A stretch of 64,000 nucleotides of DNA from an uncultured cyanobacterium. Its GTDB lineage: Bacteria; Cyanobacteriota; Cyanobacteriia; Cyanobacteriales; Nostocaceae. Every line of letters starts with the position of its first letter. Position 1 is the stretch's first letter. This document shows, piece by piece, positions 44,024-56,000 of the stretch. The position numbers and the translations under genes are program-made. The stretch covers positions 1-64,000 of the forward strand of contig CAIVAU010000116.1 of NCBI GenBank assembly GCA_903903925.1, in the 5' to 3' direction. Below the pieces are notes generated by a model, which was given only the letters and a program-made list of their open reading frames with translations, was not told where the DNA came from and did no database searches.

Positions 44024-45253
44024 CTATTTTATGATTTTGGCAACGACACCAGCACCAATAGTACGACCACCTTCACGGATAGCGAAACGCATTCCTTGCT
44101 CAATCGCAATTGGGTTGATCAGTTCAACAGTCATCTTGATCCGGTCTCCAGGCATGACCATTTCCGCGTCAGTGCCATCATCAGCGGTGAAGGTTTTGAT
44201 TGTGCCGGTCACGTCGGTTGTCCGCACGTAGAACTGAGGACGGTAGCCAGGGAAAAATGGTGTCTTCCGACCACCTTCTTTTTCCGTCAGAACGTAGACT
44301 TCACCTTCAAACTGGGTATGGGGAGTAATCGAGCCTGGTTTAGCGAGTACCATGCCCCGTTCAATATCAGTTTTTTGCATACCACGCAGCAGGAGTCCGG
44401 CATTATCCCCAGCCATACCTTCTTCGAGACTCTTCTTGAACATCTCGATCCCGGTGACGGTGGTATTCTTGGTGGCTCTAATGCCCACTAGTTCTACGTT
44501 GTCACCGATTTTAACTTTACCCCGCTCAATCCGACCAGTGGCCACCGTACCACGACCTGTGATGGAGAAGACGTCTTCCACTGCCATGAGGAAGGGCTTA
44601 TCGATGTCACGCTCAGGAGTAGGGATGTACGCATCTACAGCATCCATCAAGGCGTAGATTTTATCTACCCATTCATCTTCACCCCGCTGTGTCTTAGGGC
44701 TAGCGGTCATTTTTTCCAGCGCCTTTAGACCAGAACCTGTGACAATGGGGATATCGTCGCCGGGAAAATCGTAGCTCGAAAGCAAATCTCTCACTTCCAA
44801 TTCTACCAGTTCCAGGAGTTCTGCGTCGTCTACCATGTCTTCCTTGTTCAAGAAGACGACCAAGCTAGGAACACCGACCTGCTTTGCTAGTAGAATATGT
44901 TCGCGGGTTTGAGGCATAGGCCCGTCAGCGGCTGAAACCACGAGGATACCACCATCCATCTGAGCAGCGCCAGTGATCATGTTCTTCACGTAGTCAGCAT
45001 GTCCTGGGCAATCTACGTGAGCATAGTGGCGATTGCCTGTTTCATACTCTACGTGAGCGGTATTGATGGTAATACCCCGTGCCTTTTCTTCTGGTGCGTT
45101 ATCGATTTGGTCGTAGCCTTTGCCCACAGCCTGACCCATAGCTGCTAAGGTCATGGTAATAGCTGCTGTTAACGTGGTTTTACCGTGGTCAACATGACCT
45201 ATCGTACCGATGTTAACGTGGGGTTTATTCCTTTCAAACTTTGCGCGTGCCAT
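44024..45253 (-). CDS. tuf: Elongation factor Tu
   Basis: EF-Tu delivers aminoacyl-tRNA to the ribosome. The 409-residue protein has GHVDHGKT (19-26), [16 protein letters not shown] in the base-recognition loop, and the standard second and third barrel domains ending [12 protein letters not shown]. The slightly longer length compared with E. coli (394) is normal for cyanobacteria and plastids, owing to the insert near residue 185. It is the fourth gene of the str operon. The 105-bp gap before fusA is a heptad array, and a T-rich hairpin follows. Confidence 0.99.
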   Translation of the reverse strand: MARAKFERNKPHVNIGTIGHVDHGKTTLTAAITMTLAAMGQAVGKGYDQIDNAPEEKARGITINTAHVEYETGNRHYAHVDCPGHADYVKNMITGAAQMDGGILVVSAADGPMPQTREHILLAKQVGVPSLVVFLNKEDMVDDAELLELVELEVRDLLSSYDFPGDDIPIVTGSGLKALEKMTASPKTQRGEDEWVDKIYALMDAVDAYIPTPERDIDKPFLMAVEDVFSITGRGTVATGRIERGKVKIGDNVELVGIRATKNTTVTGIEMFKKSLEEGMAGDNAGLLLRGMQKTDIERGMVLAKPGSITPHTQFEGEVYVLTEKEGGRKTPFFPGYRPQFYVRTTDVTGTIKTFTADDGTDAEMVMPGDRIKMTVELINPIAIEQGMRFAIREGGRTIGAGVVAKIIK

Positions 45254-45358
45254 GAATTATTTTGTCCTTTGTCCTTTGTCGAGTGTCCTTCGTCAATTGT
45301 CAAGTGTCATTTGTCAAGTGTCCTTTAATCATGACAAATGACAAATGACTAATGACTA
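45254..45358. repeat. TTTGTCC/TTTGTCA heptad array between fusA and tuf
   Basis: The spacer is heptads such as TTTGTCC and TTTGTCA on the left and ACAAATG-type complementary units near the fusA stop, so the two halves can pair. The ribosome binding site of tuf would lie close to or within the array. Confidence 0.85.
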
Positions 45359-47437
45359 TTAAGCGTTCCCTTTACTTTTAGCGATGATTGCTTCAGCCAC
45401 GTTCTTAGGCACTTCTTCGTAGTGGCTAAACTCCATAGAGAAGATGCCCCGACCTTGGGTCTTCGACCGGATATCAGTGGCGTAGCCAAACATTTCTGCT
45501 AATGGGACTTTAGCAGTCACTTTGGCAAGACCCTGCTCAGATCCCATACCCTCAATTTGCCCACGACGGGAATTGAGGTCACCCATAACATCACCAAGGA
45601 AGTTTTCGGGAACTTCAACCTCAACTTTCATCATAGGCTCTAACAGGACGGGTGAAGCTTTCATCACCGCCTCTTTCATTGCCATTGAGCCAGCGATTTT
45701 GAAAGCCATTTCTGACGAGTCTACATCGTGGTAAGAGCCATCGATCAACGTTGCTTTAACGTCAATCAGTGGATACCCAGCTAGAACACCCGATTCGCAG
45801 CTTTCTTTCATTCCTGCTTCTGCTGGCGAAATGTACTCTTTAGGTACAGTACCACCAACAATTTTGGAGACGAATTCAAAGCCTGTTCCTGGTTCTCCTG
45901 GTTCTAAGTCAATCACAACGTGACCGTACTGACCCTTACCACCGCTCTGACGAATGAATTTACCTTCTACTCTATTGACACGCTTACGAATTGTTTCACG
46001 GTAGGCGACTTGCGGCGCACCGACATTCGCTTCCACTTTGAATTCTCGTAACATCCGGTCAACCAGAATTTCCAGGTGTAGCTCTCCCATCCCTGCAATC
46101 ACGGTTTGGTTGGTTTCCGGATCGACATGAACGCGGAACGTTGGGTCTTCTTCCGACAGAGATTGTAACGCTTTGGACAGCTTATCCATGTCGTTCTTGG
46201 TTTTGGGTTCAACCGCCACCGAGATGACAGGTTCTGGAATGAACAGAGATTCCAGAATCACTGGTGCGCTTTCATCACAAATTGTGTCACCTGTCAAGGT
46301 TTCTTTCAATCCTAAGGCGGCTCCCAAATCACCTGCTCTGAGTTCATCAACATCAAGGCGATCATCTGCCTTTAAAACCACCAAACGAGAAATTCTTTCT
46401 TTCTTGTTTTTCGTGGCGTTAAAGACATAACTGCCTTTTTTGAGGATGCCAGAATAGACCCGAACGAAGGTTAAGCGACCGTAGGGATCAGCCATAATCT
46501 TGAATGCCAGTGCTGACAGTGGCTCATTGTCGTCGGCGCGACGTTCAACAGTTTCTCCACTGGGCAATAGCCCTTGAATTGGCGGTACATCATTTGGTGC
46601 AGGTAGGTAGTCTACTACCGCATCCAACATCAGCTGCACACCTTTGTTTTTAAAGGCTGAGCCGCAGAGCAATGGTACAATAGTGCCTGCTATTGTGCCT
46701 TTACGCAAGGCGTTTCGGACTTCTTCTTCGGTAAGTGCTTCGCCCTCGAAGTACTTAGCCATTAAGTTATCGTCAGTTTCCGATACCGCCTCAATCAGTT
46801 TGGTGCGATATTCTTCTACCTGAGCTTGCATGTCTTCGGGGATCTCAGTTTCCTGGATATCAGTACCCTGATCGTTGGTATAGATGTATGCACTCATCTT
46901 CACCAGATCCACAATACCCCGAAATTCGTTTTCACTGCCTATCGGCAACTGAATGGCGATCGCGTTGGCCCGGAGGCGATCGCGCACTTGATCGTGAACT
47001 CTATAAAAGTTCGCGCCTGTGCGATCCATCTTGTTAATGAAAATGATCCGAGGTATTTTATAACGATCTGCTTGACGCCACACCGTCTCTGTTTGAGGCT
47101 GTACACCGCCTACAGAACATAAAACTGTAATTACACCATCCAGCACCCGCATGGAACGTTCTACTTCGATCGTAAAGTCAACGTGTCCTGGAGTATCGAT
47201 AATGTTAATTTGATGATTCCTCCAGCTGGTACTAATAGCAGCAGCTGTAATAGTAATTCCCCGCTCCCGTTCCTGATCCATCCAGTCGGTGACAGCGGTT
47301 CCTTCATGAACTTCACCAATTTTATGAATTATCCCAGAGTAAAATAATATTCTCTCGGTCGTCGTTGTTTTTCCCGCATCTATATGCGCCGCAATACCGA
47401 TATTGCGTACTCTCTCTAGCGGGTTTGTACGTGCCAC
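45359..47437 (-). CDS. fusA: Elongation factor G
   Basis: EF-G drives translocation. The 692-residue protein has [10 protein letters not shown] (17-26), RGITITAAA (switch I/II region), [15 protein letters not shown], and the domain IV and V sequences through [13 protein letters not shown] near the end. Length is normal. It is the third gene of the str operon; a heptad array separates it from tuf downstream, and its stop lies directly at the array. Start ATG at 47435-47437. Confidence 0.99.
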   Translation of the reverse strand: MARTNPLERVRNIGIAAHIDAGKTTTTERILFYSGIIHKIGEVHEGTAVTDWMDQERERGITITAAAISTSWRNHQINIIDTPGHVDFTIEVERSMRVLDGVITVLCSVGGVQPQTETVWRQADRYKIPRIIFINKMDRTGANFYRVHDQVRDRLRANAIAIQLPIGSENEFRGIVDLVKMSAYIYTNDQGTDIQETEIPEDMQAQVEEYRTKLIEAVSETDDNLMAKYFEGEALTEEEVRNALRKGTIAGTIVPLLCGSAFKNKGVQLMLDAVVDYLPAPNDVPPIQGLLPSGETVERRADDNEPLSALAFKIMADPYGRLTFVRVYSGILKKGSYVFNATKNKKERISRLVVLKADDRLDVDELRAGDLGAALGLKETLTGDTICDESAPVILESLFIPEPVISVAVEPKTKNDMDKLSKALQSLSEEDPTFRVHVDPETNQTVIAGMGELHLEILVDRMLREFKVEANVGAPQVAYRETIRKRVNRVEGKFIRQSGGKGQYGHVVIDLEPGEPGTGFEFVSKIVGGTVPKEYISPAEAGMKESCESGVLAGYPLIDVKATLIDGSYHDVDSSEMAFKIAGSMAMKEAVMKASPVLLEPMMKVEVEVPENFLGDVMGDLNSRRGQIEGMGSEQGLAKVTAKVPLAEMFGYATDIRSKTQGRGIFSMEFSHYEEVPKNVAEAIIAKSKGNA

Positions 47438-47574
47438 AGTAGCCTCCTATAGTTTTTGCCTCATGATATCTTGTATATTACACTTTGTTAAAGATGTTAT
47501 ACTTTTACGGAAAACCGCCTTTTGTAGGAAGTACACGATGTTAAGACGCGATTCATCGCGCCTCAACTTTCAGT

Positions 47575-48045
47575 TTAGTAACGATAGTGTGCAAAAGCTT
47601 TGTTTGCTTCCGCCATCCGGTGCGTTTCTTCCCGTTTACGAATTGCATTTCCAGTTTCGTTGGCAGCATCCATCAACTCATTTGCCAGTTTACTTGCCAT
47701 TGTGCGGCCAGGTCTTTGTCTTGAATACTGAACCAACCAACGCAGTGCTAGGGTTGTACCCCGTTCTGAACGCACTTCCATTGGTACTTGATAAGTTGCA
47801 CCGCCCACCCGCCGTGCTTTGACTTCTACCAGAGGCGTGGCATTCCGCACTGCTCTTTCAAAGGTTTCTAAGGCATCGCCACCAGTGCGTTCCTCAATAG
47901 TTTTCAAGGCATAATAAACAATCCGTGAAGCAAGTGATTTCTTGCCATGACGCATTATCCGCCGCACCATCATGCTAACAAGACGGCTGTTATACACGGA
48001 ATCTGGCGGAACTGGGCGTCTTTGAATAACACCACGACGAGACAT
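47575..48045 (-). CDS. rpsG: 30S ribosomal protein S7
   Basis: S7 nucleates assembly of the 30S head. The 156-residue protein matches the family throughout: [55 protein letters not shown] and [15 protein letters not shown]. It is the second gene of the str operon but lies 467 bp downstream of rpsL, a longer gap than the roughly 100-150 bp usual in cyanobacteria, so a separate promoter is possible. Confidence 0.98.
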   Translation of the reverse strand: MSRRGVIQRRPVPPDSVYNSRLVSMMVRRIMRHGKKSLASRIVYYALKTIEERTGGDALETFERAVRNATPLVEVKARRVGGATYQVPMEVRSERGTTLALRWLVQYSRQRPGRTMASKLANELMDAANETGNAIRKREETHRMAEANKAFAHYRY

Positions 48046-48512
48046 ACTTAACCCTTAGTTTAGTTTTAGCAATGAAACTATATCGTATTGGACAACTTTT
48101 CATAAAGCTGCATTTGCAGCACAGCTGACCCTCTTACTTGCTGCCCTCAACTAGACAAACAAGGCGAAAACACATTATACACCCTTAGCCCCAAGTTTGA
48201 CCCAGAACTGGGTGTGGGGTGTGGGGGAAGATAAAACAACCGCACCCCAAATGGGGAAGATACCCCTACATTCATTTATGAAAGAAAAGAAAAATGTATT
48301 TCTTGCACTGCGGTTCTCGAAATAGGGCGTTCTTGTTCTAATCCCATGACGCCTATCCTTGGGTTCCCCTGCTAAGAGGTCTTTTCTCCCTGCTCCCTCA
48401 GAAAAAGTATATCTGAACGAATAAGTCGTCGATTAAACTCCTGTTCGCTCAGATTTCCTTGCTGACGCTGACGTTTTTTTTGGCTACATCGAACAAGAAA
48501 CCAACGGAATAG
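48046..48512. other. Enlarged rpsL-rpsG spacer
   Basis: No gene is found in 467 bp. The sequence includes a short CCCTGCT-type heptad run (48383-48398) and GTGTGGGGTG-like G-rich stretches near 48210. Insertion of repeat material probably enlarged the gap. Confidence 0.55.
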
Positions 48513-48893
48513 TTAAGACTGTTTCTTCGGACGCTTAGTTCCATACTTGGAACGACCTTGTTTGCGATCTTTGACTCCGGCTGTATCTAAGGTGCCACGG
48601 ATAATGTGGTATCTCACGCCTGGTAAGTCCTTAACCCGACCGCCACGAATCATTACAACCGAGTGTTCTTGTAAATTATGACCAATGCCTGGAATGTAAG
48701 CTGTTACTTCAAATCCAGAAGTCAGTCTTACCCTCGCTACTTTGCGTAAAGCTGAGTTAGGCTTTTTCGGCGTGGTCGTGTACACTCTGGTACAAACACC
48801 CCGACGTTGTGGGCATTGTTTTAGAGCAGGGGACTTGGTTTTCTGACGCGATAGTTCGCGTTCACTGCGTATGAGCTGCTGTATTGTTGGCAT
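48513..48893 (-). CDS. rpsL: 30S ribosomal protein S12
   Basis: S12 sits at the decoding centre. The 126-residue protein reads [17 protein letters not shown], then [19 protein letters not shown] with the conserved lysines, [28 protein letters not shown] and [10 protein letters not shown]. The lysine in TPKKPNS that changes in streptomycin-resistant mutants is wild type. It opens the str operon. Confidence 0.98.
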   Translation of the reverse strand: MPTIQQLIRSERELSRQKTKSPALKQCPQRRGVCTRVYTTTPKKPNSALRKVARVRLTSGFEVTAYIPGIGHNLQEHSVVMIRGGRVKDLPGVRYHIIRGTLDTAGVKDRKQGRSKYGTKRPKKQS

Positions 48894-48968
48894 GAGTTAC
48901 AGCGCGTGAGCTGCTGATAAATCTAAAGTTTTTACAAATCACCATTCTACCGTCTTTTTATTTTTATG

Positions 48969-49298
48969 TCAACTGGCAATTGTGAGTGAAAATGAATTAC
49001 CACAGCCACAAGTTCTGCTCGCTTGGGGGTTGTGGAAGCGAAAACCCCCGCCCATCAAATCTTCTGCATAATCTAACTGCAACCCGTTGATGTGTTCTAG
49101 GCTTTCAGCGTCTATCACCACTTGAATACCATGTTCGTCAAAAATGCGATCGCCAACTTTTACTGATTCCTCAAAAGTCATCTCATAAAACAATCCAGAA
49201 CAGCCACCACACTTAATTGCCAATCGAAACCAGCGGTTTGGCTGCTTTGACCTTAATCGCTCAATCTCACTTGCAGCTGCTGCACTCAAATGAATCAT
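48969..49298 (-). CDS. A-type iron-sulfur carrier (IscA/HesB family)
   Basis: The 109-residue protein has the HesB/IscA fold: IHLSAAAASEIERLRSK, VVIDAESLEHINGLQLDYAEDLMGGGF and the terminal TCGCGNSF (C97, C99). An additional pair C30 and C33 (KCGGCSG) occurs. Such carriers shuttle [Fe-S] clusters; plant-type members (SufA/CpIscA) contain the same CGC end. It lies 75 bp upstream of rpsL in transcription and may be read with it. Not assigned to a specific sufA or iscA. Confidence 0.9.
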   Translation of the reverse strand: MIHLSAAAASEIERLRSKQPNRWFRLAIKCGGCSGLFYEMTFEESVKVGDRIFDEHGIQVVIDAESLEHINGLQLDYAEDLMGGGFRFHNPQASRTCGCGNSFSLTIAS

Positions 49299-49418
49299 TA
49301 AATTTCGCTAAAAATATGGAAACCTCATCTCAAATTTTACAACTATCACTTAACAGTCACAACAACCCATAGTTCGTAATTTATATTACAAACTACGGAT
49401 TATTCGATGATTAAACTT

Positions 49419-49865
49419 TTAGACCACAGCAGCTAATTGATGGTTTGAACCTTCGTTACGGGCGTAGTCATCTTGATAACGGATAATATCATCTTCTCCC
49501 AGGTATTCTCCATTTTGCACTTCGATCAACACCAAGGGAATCATGCCAGGATTCTCTAGACGATGAGAAGTACATTGGGGTACATAGGTTGACTGATTAT
49601 TACTAAGCAGCACTTCTCTCTCACCACAAGTTACCCTAGCCGTACCAGAAACAATAATCCAGTGTTCGCTGCGGTGGTGGTGCATTTGAAGGCTGAGGCG
49701 ATGTCCGGGCTTAACTTCAATGCGCTTAATCTTGTATCCGCGCCCTTCTTCTAAAACCGTAAAGGAACCCCAAGGGCGGAGTTCAGTTGCCGCAATGCCT
49801 TTGGGGGCGATTGATGGGGGTAGGGGCAGTGTGTGAGCTTGTGTTGCTTCTTGTAATTGAGCCAT
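49419..49865 (-). CDS. Cupin, mannose-6-phosphate isomerase type II-like
   Basis: The 148-residue protein is a single cupin barrel: LRPWGSFTVLEEGRGYKIKR, KPGHRLSLQMHHHRSEHWIIVSG with the metal-binding histidines, and VPQCTSHRLENPG. This corresponds to the isomerase half of bifunctional ManC/AlgA enzymes that supply mannose-1-phosphate for polysaccharides; here the guanylyltransferase half is absent, so it acts alone or has another role. Monocistronic on the minus strand. Confidence 0.88.
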   Translation of the reverse strand: MAQLQEATQAHTLPLPPSIAPKGIAATELRPWGSFTVLEEGRGYKIKRIEVKPGHRLSLQMHHHRSEHWIIVSGTARVTCGEREVLLSNNQSTYVPQCTSHRLENPGMIPLVLIEVQNGEYLGEDDIIRYQDDYARNEGSNHQLAAVV

Positions 49866-50127
49866 AGTTACCTCATTAAAATGACACGCTTTCGTACAAG
49901 AGAAACCCTTAGTACTTTAAACAATTGATGAAAGATATGGCGCGACGTGGCAACCGTGAAAATGAGCAATTTATGCCACCTCTGCTCAAGATAGCAAAAT
50001 CAAATGCTGAGGTGTAATCGATAACTGCTAAAGATCCTACCTCTATACAAATTCTTCATTAAGCAAAAACGCAGCTTATTCTAAGCTTTAAAGTTGATGG
50101 GCAATAGGCATTGAAAGACTGATAATC

Positions 50128-50273
50128 CCCCCTGCTCCCCCACTCCCCTGCTCCCCCACTCCCCTCCTCCCTGCTCCCTGCTCCCCTACTCCCCTGCTCC
50201 CTGCTCCCTGCTCCCCTCCTCCCCTACTCCCCTACTCCCTGCTCCCTGCTCCCTGCTCCCTGCTCCCTCTTCT
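50128..50273. repeat. CTGCTCC/CTACTCC tandem heptad array
   Basis: About 20 heptads of CCCTGCT, CCCCTCC and CCCCTACT type run to the stop codon region of the phosphodiester glycosidase. The window's first bases belong to the same repeat class. Confidence 0.95.
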
Positions 50274-52203
50274 ATTGACCCAAGAAAATACCAATTCCAT
50301 TGTGGACACGGGCAGCTGTACTAGGGGAACGGTCAAGTATTTGCCCTCCCAAATAAAGACTGGTAGAACTACCGCCATCCAAATTTAGGGCATTCATACA
50401 GCCCAAAAGCTTCATCAGTTGGGCATGTTCCGCCAAAGTTGGTCCAGCACCACCAACGCGATTATGCACCGCAGCAATCATCAGGGTTCCGGTTGCAGTC
50501 GTACAAATGCCGCTGCGAATAGCCTTTTGGGCAATAAAGGCATTGCTAAATTGTTCGGCTTTAGCATCAAGGACAATTTGACGATTTTGCAGTAGCAGTG
50601 GTCCAGCTCCTACAATATAGGGATAACGGCTAAAATTAGCGGGACTGGTGGAACTGATAATGTTGACAAAAGAGCCAACAGGTAACTTTGAAACACTACT
50701 GATAGCTTGACTGCGTAGGATTAGCAAGTAACCATCCCGAGGAATAGGAATAGCAGTTTGACTAGCTTTACCTCCTGGCAATTGATCAGTAATTTGGTTT
50801 TTTTGAACAACGAGGATGATTTCGTTGTCGCTTAAGGGAGTGTAGGTTGCTCCCCAAACAGGGGTGTAGCGGGCAATACCATTTTGAACGTAGCCACTGT
50901 TAAGAACCGAAATTGGCAACTGTACATTATTTGTGCCAATTAAAGTTTCTAGTAGCGTGAGACGACCCATGTAGAATTGTCCAGAATCATTCCAGGCGAT
51001 CGCCCCCCGGTTGAGAATGGGACTCGACAACCATTGACCATCCCGACGGATTGCACCCAAGGGTAATTGGTTATTGCGGTTAAAAAAACCACCATTAATC
51101 GCTGCTACTGCTAGATATCGTTGTGCAGTTTGAATTAAGGGGGCAGTACCCACAAGGGTATCAGGTTGCGTCCAAATCGGTTTCAGTTTGATTCCAAAAG
51201 TGCGAGGGTTCACTTCCAACCACACAACAGGGAAGCGTTCCTGACCTAAATTCACATATTGCTGTCGCCAACGTAATCCGGGTGCCCAGGCAATATCCCG
51301 TTGTACCATTACGTCGGGTAAGACATTGATAATTAAGCGATAGGGGTCAGGTAAAGTGCTGACTTGAGGAAACAAACCAGCGGTCACACTTAGATGAATG
51401 ATCGTTTGGTTTTTGACCACCTCGATCTTTTGAATCCTGACTTCGGACACAGATGGGGGAGATTTCTCCCCCCCACTCCCCACAATCCTCACACTCCCCA
51501 CACTCCCCTCTAGGGTAATCGTCCACTCTGTAGAAGGTTGAGATGTTCTTACTGGTGACTCTTGTGTAACTTGCCAAGGAGTTGGGCGATCTAAATCTAC
51601 AATGATGTGTCGGTGATCGCTAGGCGGCTTACCGTATGCATCGCCTAAAGTTTGCTGTTCTTGATGAATATTTATTTTTGCCGTTGGTGTGGTAATCACT
51701 AACGTATTGCCATCAGCTTGGATCTGCCATCCTGCAGTTCTGGCAAGATCCGTAATATCTAGATAGCGATATCCTCCTAGTAATAAGCCAGCTAGAATCT
51801 CTGGCTTTGTGACCGATGAAAACCACTGTACTGGTTGTCTAAGTGGATTGCTGCTGCTTAATAAATCTACCCCAAATAATTGCCTAACTGCCCCATCACT
51901 AAGTTGAGTGTTTAAACCAGATGTGCCGCCTTGCTGCAACCAGGCTCCAGGCAATGTATGACCATTGAGAGAAATTAGGTTACCATAGAAAGCCACCCTC
52001 TGAGAACTAGGGAAAGATGAGGATGAAGAAGCATCCCCTACCCTCCCTGCTCTTGACTGTTGGGCATGAGTCGTACAGGTAGCTGTTAAACAAAGTAAAG
52101 TTGAGAGTATTGGCAATACTAAAACCTTGCACAAAGAGCTATTGCGCTTATTGGCGATCGCCTTGCCGTATTGCTCTCGGCTGCGATTCAGTACTTTTAC
52201 CAT
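50272..52203 (-). CDS. Secreted phosphodiester glycosidase-family protein
   Basis: From ATG 52201-52203 the protein has 643 residues; an upstream in-frame ATG at 52347 is less likely. The N-terminus (VLNRSREQYG, then LCKVLVLPILSTLLCLTATCT and THAQQ) is a signal peptide. A stalk-like region with copper-amine-oxidase or AMIN character follows (RHIIVDLDRPTPWQV; LPDPYRLIINVLPD). The C-terminal 300 residues are the phosphodiester glycosidase domain: AAINGGFFNRNNQLPLGAI and MNALNLDGGSSTSLYLGGQ. Related enzymes trim capped sugars; the substrate here is unknown, with cell-wall polymers likely. A GC-rich in-frame insert (GSVGSVRIVGSGGEKSPPS) is repeat-like (51430-51510). Its stop lies at the heptad array. 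Confidence 0.86.
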   Translation of the reverse strand: MVKVLNRSREQYGKAIANKRNSSLCKVLVLPILSTLLCLTATCTTHAQQSRAGRVGDASSSSSFPSSQRVAFYGNLISLNGHTLPGAWLQQGGTSGLNTQLSDGAVRQLFGVDLLSSSNPLRQPVQWFSSVTKPEILAGLLLGGYRYLDITDLARTAGWQIQADGNTLVITTPTAKINIHQEQQTLGDAYGKPPSDHRHIIVDLDRPTPWQVTQESPVRTSQPSTEWTITLEGSVGSVRIVGSGGEKSPPSVSEVRIQKIEVVKNQTIIHLSVTAGLFPQVSTLPDPYRLIINVLPDVMVQRDIAWAPGLRWRQQYVNLGQERFPVVWLEVNPRTFGIKLKPIWTQPDTLVGTAPLIQTAQRYLAVAAINGGFFNRNNQLPLGAIRRDGQWLSSPILNRGAIAWNDSGQFYMGRLTLLETLIGTNNVQLPISVLNSGYVQNGIARYTPVWGATYTPLSDNEIILVVQKNQITDQLPGGKASQTAIPIPRDGYLLILRSQAISSVSKLPVGSFVNIISSTSPANFSRYPYIVGAGPLLLQNRQIVLDAKAEQFSNAFIAQKAIRSGICTTATGTLMIAAVHNRVGGAGPTLAEHAQLMKLLGCMNALNLDGGSSTSLYLGGQILDRSPSTAARVHNGIGIFLGQ

Positions 52204-52347
52204 GGTTTTTTTAGTCACTTTTTGAACATACTTTTTAAGGTATGAACGAACTAAAACTTTTGAAATCTCAAAAAATAATAATATAAATTTTGTACTAAAA
52301 CATGATAATGTATAGATAGGATCATTGTCTTTGACAAAAACCAACAA

Positions 52348-53025
52348 GAAATTTTCCCAATATTACCATTGGAATCTAGTGTGTTAGCTAACACCAATCT
52401 AAACCCGATTACTGCCGTGATCTGGATAATTAAATCTTCACTGGTTGCTACTTGAGGTGAGGTGAAGATTGTAGAAACACTGACAACAGTTAGTCAGTAA
52501 GGACTTATAAAACAAGAGAAATATATAGGAATTGCCAAATGGGTATATAGTGTAATACGCTGATTTTGTACCTAAATCAGGGAATTTCCCGCACCAAAAG
52601 TAAAGGCGCAAGTTTTTCTCCAGCTAAGCCCAAAGGCGCTGTACTTACAAACTCTCTTTAAAATTAGGGAAAAAGGAATTGAAGAAACACATACAGCAGA
52701 ATTCAGGAGTCAGGAGTCAGGAGTCAGAAGTGATAAGGGTTTTTTGTGTAGCTTTTACACAAAAGCATTGTAATTCATTTACTTGTAATTTGCTGTAGCT
52801 TCAGAAATTAAGTAGAAAGCGATTGGTGCAAGAGTAGTTGACCTCACACAGCATAAACACATAAAAGCAACTGAATAACCCTAACATGAGGGGAAAACAG
52901 AAACCCCAAGGTTAAAATTTTTTTTCTCTAAATTTTGAAAATTCAGTATTTCTCCATCTCTTAATTGAGAAAATTTTTCTCACACGCAGTGACAAAATTC
53001 GTAACTTAAGGCATCAGGGATTACT
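52348..53025. other. Long region upstream of glutamate synthase
   Basis: The 680-bp gap contains a heptad run AATTCAGGAGTCAGGAGTC (52701-52732) and otherwise AT-rich DNA. No gene is supported. In cyanobacteria this promoter is often nitrogen-regulated through NtcA, but I see no clear GTA-N8-TAC box here and make no call. Confidence 0.5.
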
Positions 53026-56000
53026 ATGAACAACACAAGGATGCATCAAGAACAGACAATGACAGATCAGGGACAAAAATGGTTGGTAGAGGAACGAGAC
53101 GCCTGTGGAGTAGGTTTTATTGCACATCGGCAGAATCATGCAAAGTATGAAGTGATCACCAAAGCTTTAGCTGCTTTAACCTGCTTAGAACACCGAGGTG
53201 GTTGTAGCGCCGACCAAGACTCTGGTGATGGTGCGGGGATACTAACAGCGATCCCCTGGGAGTTATTCCAACAGGATTTGACTTCGTGGGGGATACCAGC
53301 GATCGCAACGAGCAATATTGCCGTAGGGATGATATTTTTACCAAAAGACTTGTCAGCAGCACAAACAGCTAAGGCAGCGATAGAACAAGTCGCATCGGAA
53401 GAAAATTTAACTGTACTAGGCTGGCGAGAAGTTCCAGTACAGCCGGATTCACTGGGTGTGCAAGCAAGAGAAAATCAACCCCAGATTGAACAAGTGTTTG
53501 TCGCCTCAAAAAATCAAAGCGGTGATGAACTAGAACGGCAACTGTATATTACCCGCCGGCGAATTTTTAAAGCTATCCTCAACCTCAACACCACCTGGAC
53601 AGAGGAATTTTACATCTGCTCTTTTTCAAACCGGACAATAGTCTATAAAGGCATGGTGCGTTCGGCAGTTTTAGGAGAGTTTTATCTAGATTTAAAAAAT
53701 CCAGGGTACAAAAGTGCCTTTGCTGTCTATCATCGCCGCTTTAGTACCAACACATTGCCCAAGTGGCCCTTAGCTCAACCAATGCGGCTGTTAGGTCACA
53801 ATGGTGAAATTAATACCCTATTAGGCAACATCAACTGGATGATGGCACGGGAAGCTTCGTTGAATCATCCCGTATGGGGAGAACGCTTAAACGAACTCAA
53901 GCCATTTGTCTACATTGGAAGCAGCGACTCAGCCAACCTAGACAACGTCCTGGAGTTACTCGTGCGTTCTGGACGCAGCCCCTTAGAAGCCTTAATGATT
54001 ATGGTTCCAGAAGCATACCGCAATCAGCCTTCCTTGCGGGAGCACCCAGAAATTGTCGATTTTTACGAATACTACAGCGGGCTGCAAGAAGCATGGGATG
54101 GCCCAGCACTGTTGGTGTTTAGCGATGGGCGAAAAGTTGGCGCAACTCTAGATCGCAATGGTTTAAGACCTGCTCGTTACAGCATTACTCAGGATGACTA
54201 CATAGTCGTCGCATCAGAAGCAGGTGTGGTAGACTTTCCTGAAGCCAATATCATCGAAAAAGGCAGACTCGGACCAGGGCAAATGATCGCTGTAGATTTA
54301 GAAACCCATGAAATCCTCAAGAATGGGGAAATCAAACAGCGCATTGCCCAAAGCCATCCCTATGGAGAATGGTTGCGACAGTATCGTCAGGAATTGGGCA
54401 GTGGGGATTGGGGACTGGGTACTGGGGAATGGGGAATGGGGAATGGGAAACAACCCCCATTACCCCAAGAGGATACCCAAGGTGACTCAATACTTGTGAC
54501 TTCTTCCCAATCCCCAATCGCCAATCCCCAATCGCCAATCCCCCCAATCGCCAATCCCCAATCGCCAATCCCCACTCCCCTACTCCCCCAACAAATCGCC
54601 TTCGGCTACACCACAGAAGATGTAGAAATGGTGATTCAATCAATGGCAATGGAAGGCAAAGAGCCAACTTTTTGCATGGGGGATGATATTCCTTTAGCAG
54701 TCCTGTCAGCAAAGCCGCATATCCTTTACGACTATTTCAAACAGCGTTTTGCTCAAGTGACAAACCCAGCAATTGATTCTCTCAGAGAAAGCTTGGTGAT
54801 GTCGTTGAAAGTAGAACTAGGTGAGCGAGGTAACTTATTAGAACCAAAGCCAGAATATGCCCGCAGACTGAGGCTAGAATCACCCATCATTAGTCGTGAA
54901 CAGGTGCAAGCTATCAAGCAGTCCGGATTTGCCACCGCTGATTTGTCAACACTATATGAAATTGCTCATGGCCCTCAAGGCTTGAAAGCCGCCGTTGAGA
55001 CCTTACAATCCCAAGCAGCCCAATCAGTGCGTGCAGGAGCAAAGATTTTAATTCTAAGCGATCGCCCCCTTTCTCACCAGAGTGTAGAAACTGCGGAAAA
55101 CATCACTCCCCCCTCTCCCTTCTCTCCCTTCTCTCCCCCCTCTCTCTTCACCTACATCCCCCCCCTGTTAGCTGTAGGTGCAGTCCATCATCACCTGATC
55201 CGCGAGGGCTTGCGGATGAAAGCATCCTTAGTGGTTGAGACTGGTCAGTGCTGGAGTACTCATCACTTTGCTTGTCTGATTGGCTACGGTGCTGCCGCCA
55301 TTTGTCCTTATTTGGCTTTGGACACTGTGAGTCATTGGTGGTTTGAACCCAAGATCCAACAGTTTATGGAGCGGGGTAAAATTCCTGCCATGAGTCTAGA
55401 ACAAGTGCTGAAAAATTATCGTCAAGCAGTAGAAAGCGGTTTGTTGAAAATTCTCTCCAAAATGGGAATTTCTTTGGTCTCCAGCTACCAAGGCGCACAA
55501 ATCTTTGAAGCTATAGGCATTGGTCAGGATTTATTAGAACTCGGATTCTTTGGCACAACTTCCCGTGTGGGAGGCTTGAGTGTGAGTGAACTGGCATCGG
55601 AGGTGTTATCTTTTCACAGTAAGGCTTGGACAGAACTCACACCGAAGAAGTTAGAAAACCTTGGCTTTGTCAACTACCGTCCTGGGGGTGAATACCACAT
55701 GAACAGCCCCGAACTGGTAAAGGCTTTGCATAAAGCAGTGGATGGTAAGAAATACGACCATTACGCAGTTTACAAACAATACCTCCACAACAGACCAGTC
55801 ACGGCGTTGCGTGATTTACTCGATATGGACTATGATCGCTCACCCATTCCCCTGGAACAAGTGGAGTCCGTCAGTGAGATTGTCAAGCGCTTCTGCACAG
55901 GGGGGATGTCCTTAGGCGCATTGTCGCGGGAAGCCCATGAAACTTTAGCGATCGCCATGAACCGGATTGGCGGTAAATCTAACTCCGGGGAAGGGGGCGA

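Noticed and set aside
50128..50273. CRISPR array
   Set aside because: Units are contiguous seven-base repeats with no unique spacers of regular length.
52348..53025. NtcA box upstream of glutamate synthase
   Set aside because: No clear GTA-N8-TAC with a suitably spaced -10 hexamer was found.
54308..54712. Several frames on both strands within the gltS insert
   Set aside because: Repeats without stops open all frames; only the gltS frame continues into conserved domains.
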